Origin: Porphyrobacter sp.
Lineage (GTDB): Bacteria > Pseudomonadota > Alphaproteobacteria > Sphingomonadales > Sphingomonadaceae
Length of the DNA stretch: 5,263 bases
Direction of reading: 5' to 3'
NCBI GenBank assembly: GCA_021732945.1
Contig: JAKFWB010000368.1
Location: 1-5,263 of the forward strand
Shown here: one piece after another, positions 4,877 through 5,263 of the stretch
Layout of the letters: every line of letters starts with the position of its first letter
Position numbering within the stretch: the stretch's first letter is position 1
Program-made: the position numbers and the translations under genes
The notes under the pieces: generated by a model
Database searches by the model: none
The model's input: only the letters and a program-made list of their open reading frames with translations
Told to the model about the DNA's origin: nothing

Positions 4877-5263
4877 GCGGCCCCGATACGACTCCCGAAC
4901 CCGAAGCGACGCGCGACGATCCGATGATTGCTGCCGAATGGGCCTTGGGCTTGCTCGAAGGCGAGGAACTGCTCGCCGCGCGCGGCAAATATGCGACCGA
5001 CCCGGACTTCGCCTGGCGCAAGGAATGGTGGGACAATTGGTTTGCCCCGCTGACCGATGCGATGCCCGGCGCAGAGCCGAGCGAGCACGTGTGGGACGGG
5101 ATTGCGGCGCGGATTGCGGCGCAGCAGGCGGTGGTGGCTCCGGTGGGCGATACCGCTGCTGCGCCGAGCAATGTGATCGCACTCGAAGCGCGCGTTCGGC
5201 GCTGGCAATGGGTGGCGGGATTGACCTCGGCGGCGGCAGCCGTCGCGCTGGCGCTGTTCGCCT
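4873..5263 (+). CDS. RskA-type membrane-anchored anti-sigma factor, 3' end beyond window
   Basis: The frame opens at an ATG overlapping the sigma factor stop (ATGA) and stays open to the window end: 130 codons plus one base, with the C-terminus missing. The N-terminal domain (about 17-85) has the AAEWALGLLEGEE stretch (20-32) and a Trp-rich segment, WRKEWWDNWFAPL (48-60), as in anti-sigma-K relatives that clamp their ECF sigma factor. After a flexible Ala/Pro linker, a basic stretch, EARVRRWQW (105-113), leads into a hydrophobic helix (about 114-130) that is probably the single membrane span; the periplasmic RskA-like domain should follow outside the window. No cysteine is present in the visible part, so there is no HxxxCxxC zinc anti-sigma motif. 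Release by regulated proteolysis is known for RskA and only inferred here. Confidence 0.85.
   Translation, partial: MSGPDTTPEPEATRDDPMIAAEWALGLLEGEELLAARGKYATDPDFAWRKEWWDNWFAPLTDAMPGAEPSEHVWDGIAARIAAQQAVVAPVGDTAAAPSNVIALEARVRRWQWVAGLTSAAAAVALALFA

Noticed and set aside
4106..5182. Long minus-strand open frame (358 codons) antisense to the transporter end, sigma and anti-sigma genes
   Set aside because: It lies opposite three well-supported genes. Its product is Arg/Pro/Ala-rich with no recognisable domain, as expected for the antisense of high-GC coding DNA.

Overview
The window looks like chromosomal DNA of a GC-rich alphaproteobacterium, most likely of the order Sphingomonadales (Erythrobacter-type). 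This is inferred from base composition, the RpoH C-terminus and the style of the proteins; no database search was possible. Coding density is high, no gap reaches 300 bases, and I see no RNA gene, insertion sequence, CRISPR array or attachment site.

Layout. At 1-120 is the last 39 codons of a heat-shock sigma factor (rpoH, + strand). It converges on a minus-strand block: a signal-peptide-bearing M20D metallo-amidohydrolase (897-2234), followed downstream by an unrecognised exported Trp-rich protein (133-831). The intrinsic terminator of rpoH (149-179) lies inside the coding 3' end of that unknown gene. Divergent from the amidohydrolase is mtgA (2338-3009), a monofunctional peptidoglycan glycosyltransferase. 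Then come a 74-residue coiled-coil protein (3064-3288) and a three-gene cluster that continues past the right edge: a His-rich CDF zinc-type efflux transporter (3345-4289), an ECF sigma factor (4289-4876) and a membrane-anchored RskA-type anti-sigma factor (from 4873, cut by the window end).

How they fit. Stop and start codons overlap at both junctions of the last cluster (TGATG and ATGA), so metal efflux, sigma factor and anti-sigma factor are probably translated from one message. The anti-sigma partner is incomplete here and has no open-frame stop in the window, so it is easily missed. The exported amidohydrolase and MtgA both act outside the cytoplasmic membrane but are divergently transcribed, and nothing shows that they cooperate.

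Most of the window is ordinary chromosome. The points worth a second look are the terminator inside a convergent gene, a candidate leaderless promoter whose predicted start falls on the ATG of the coiled-coil gene, competing GCCGC/GCGGC repeats before the transporter, and the coupling of a metal transporter to an ECF sigma/anti-sigma pair.
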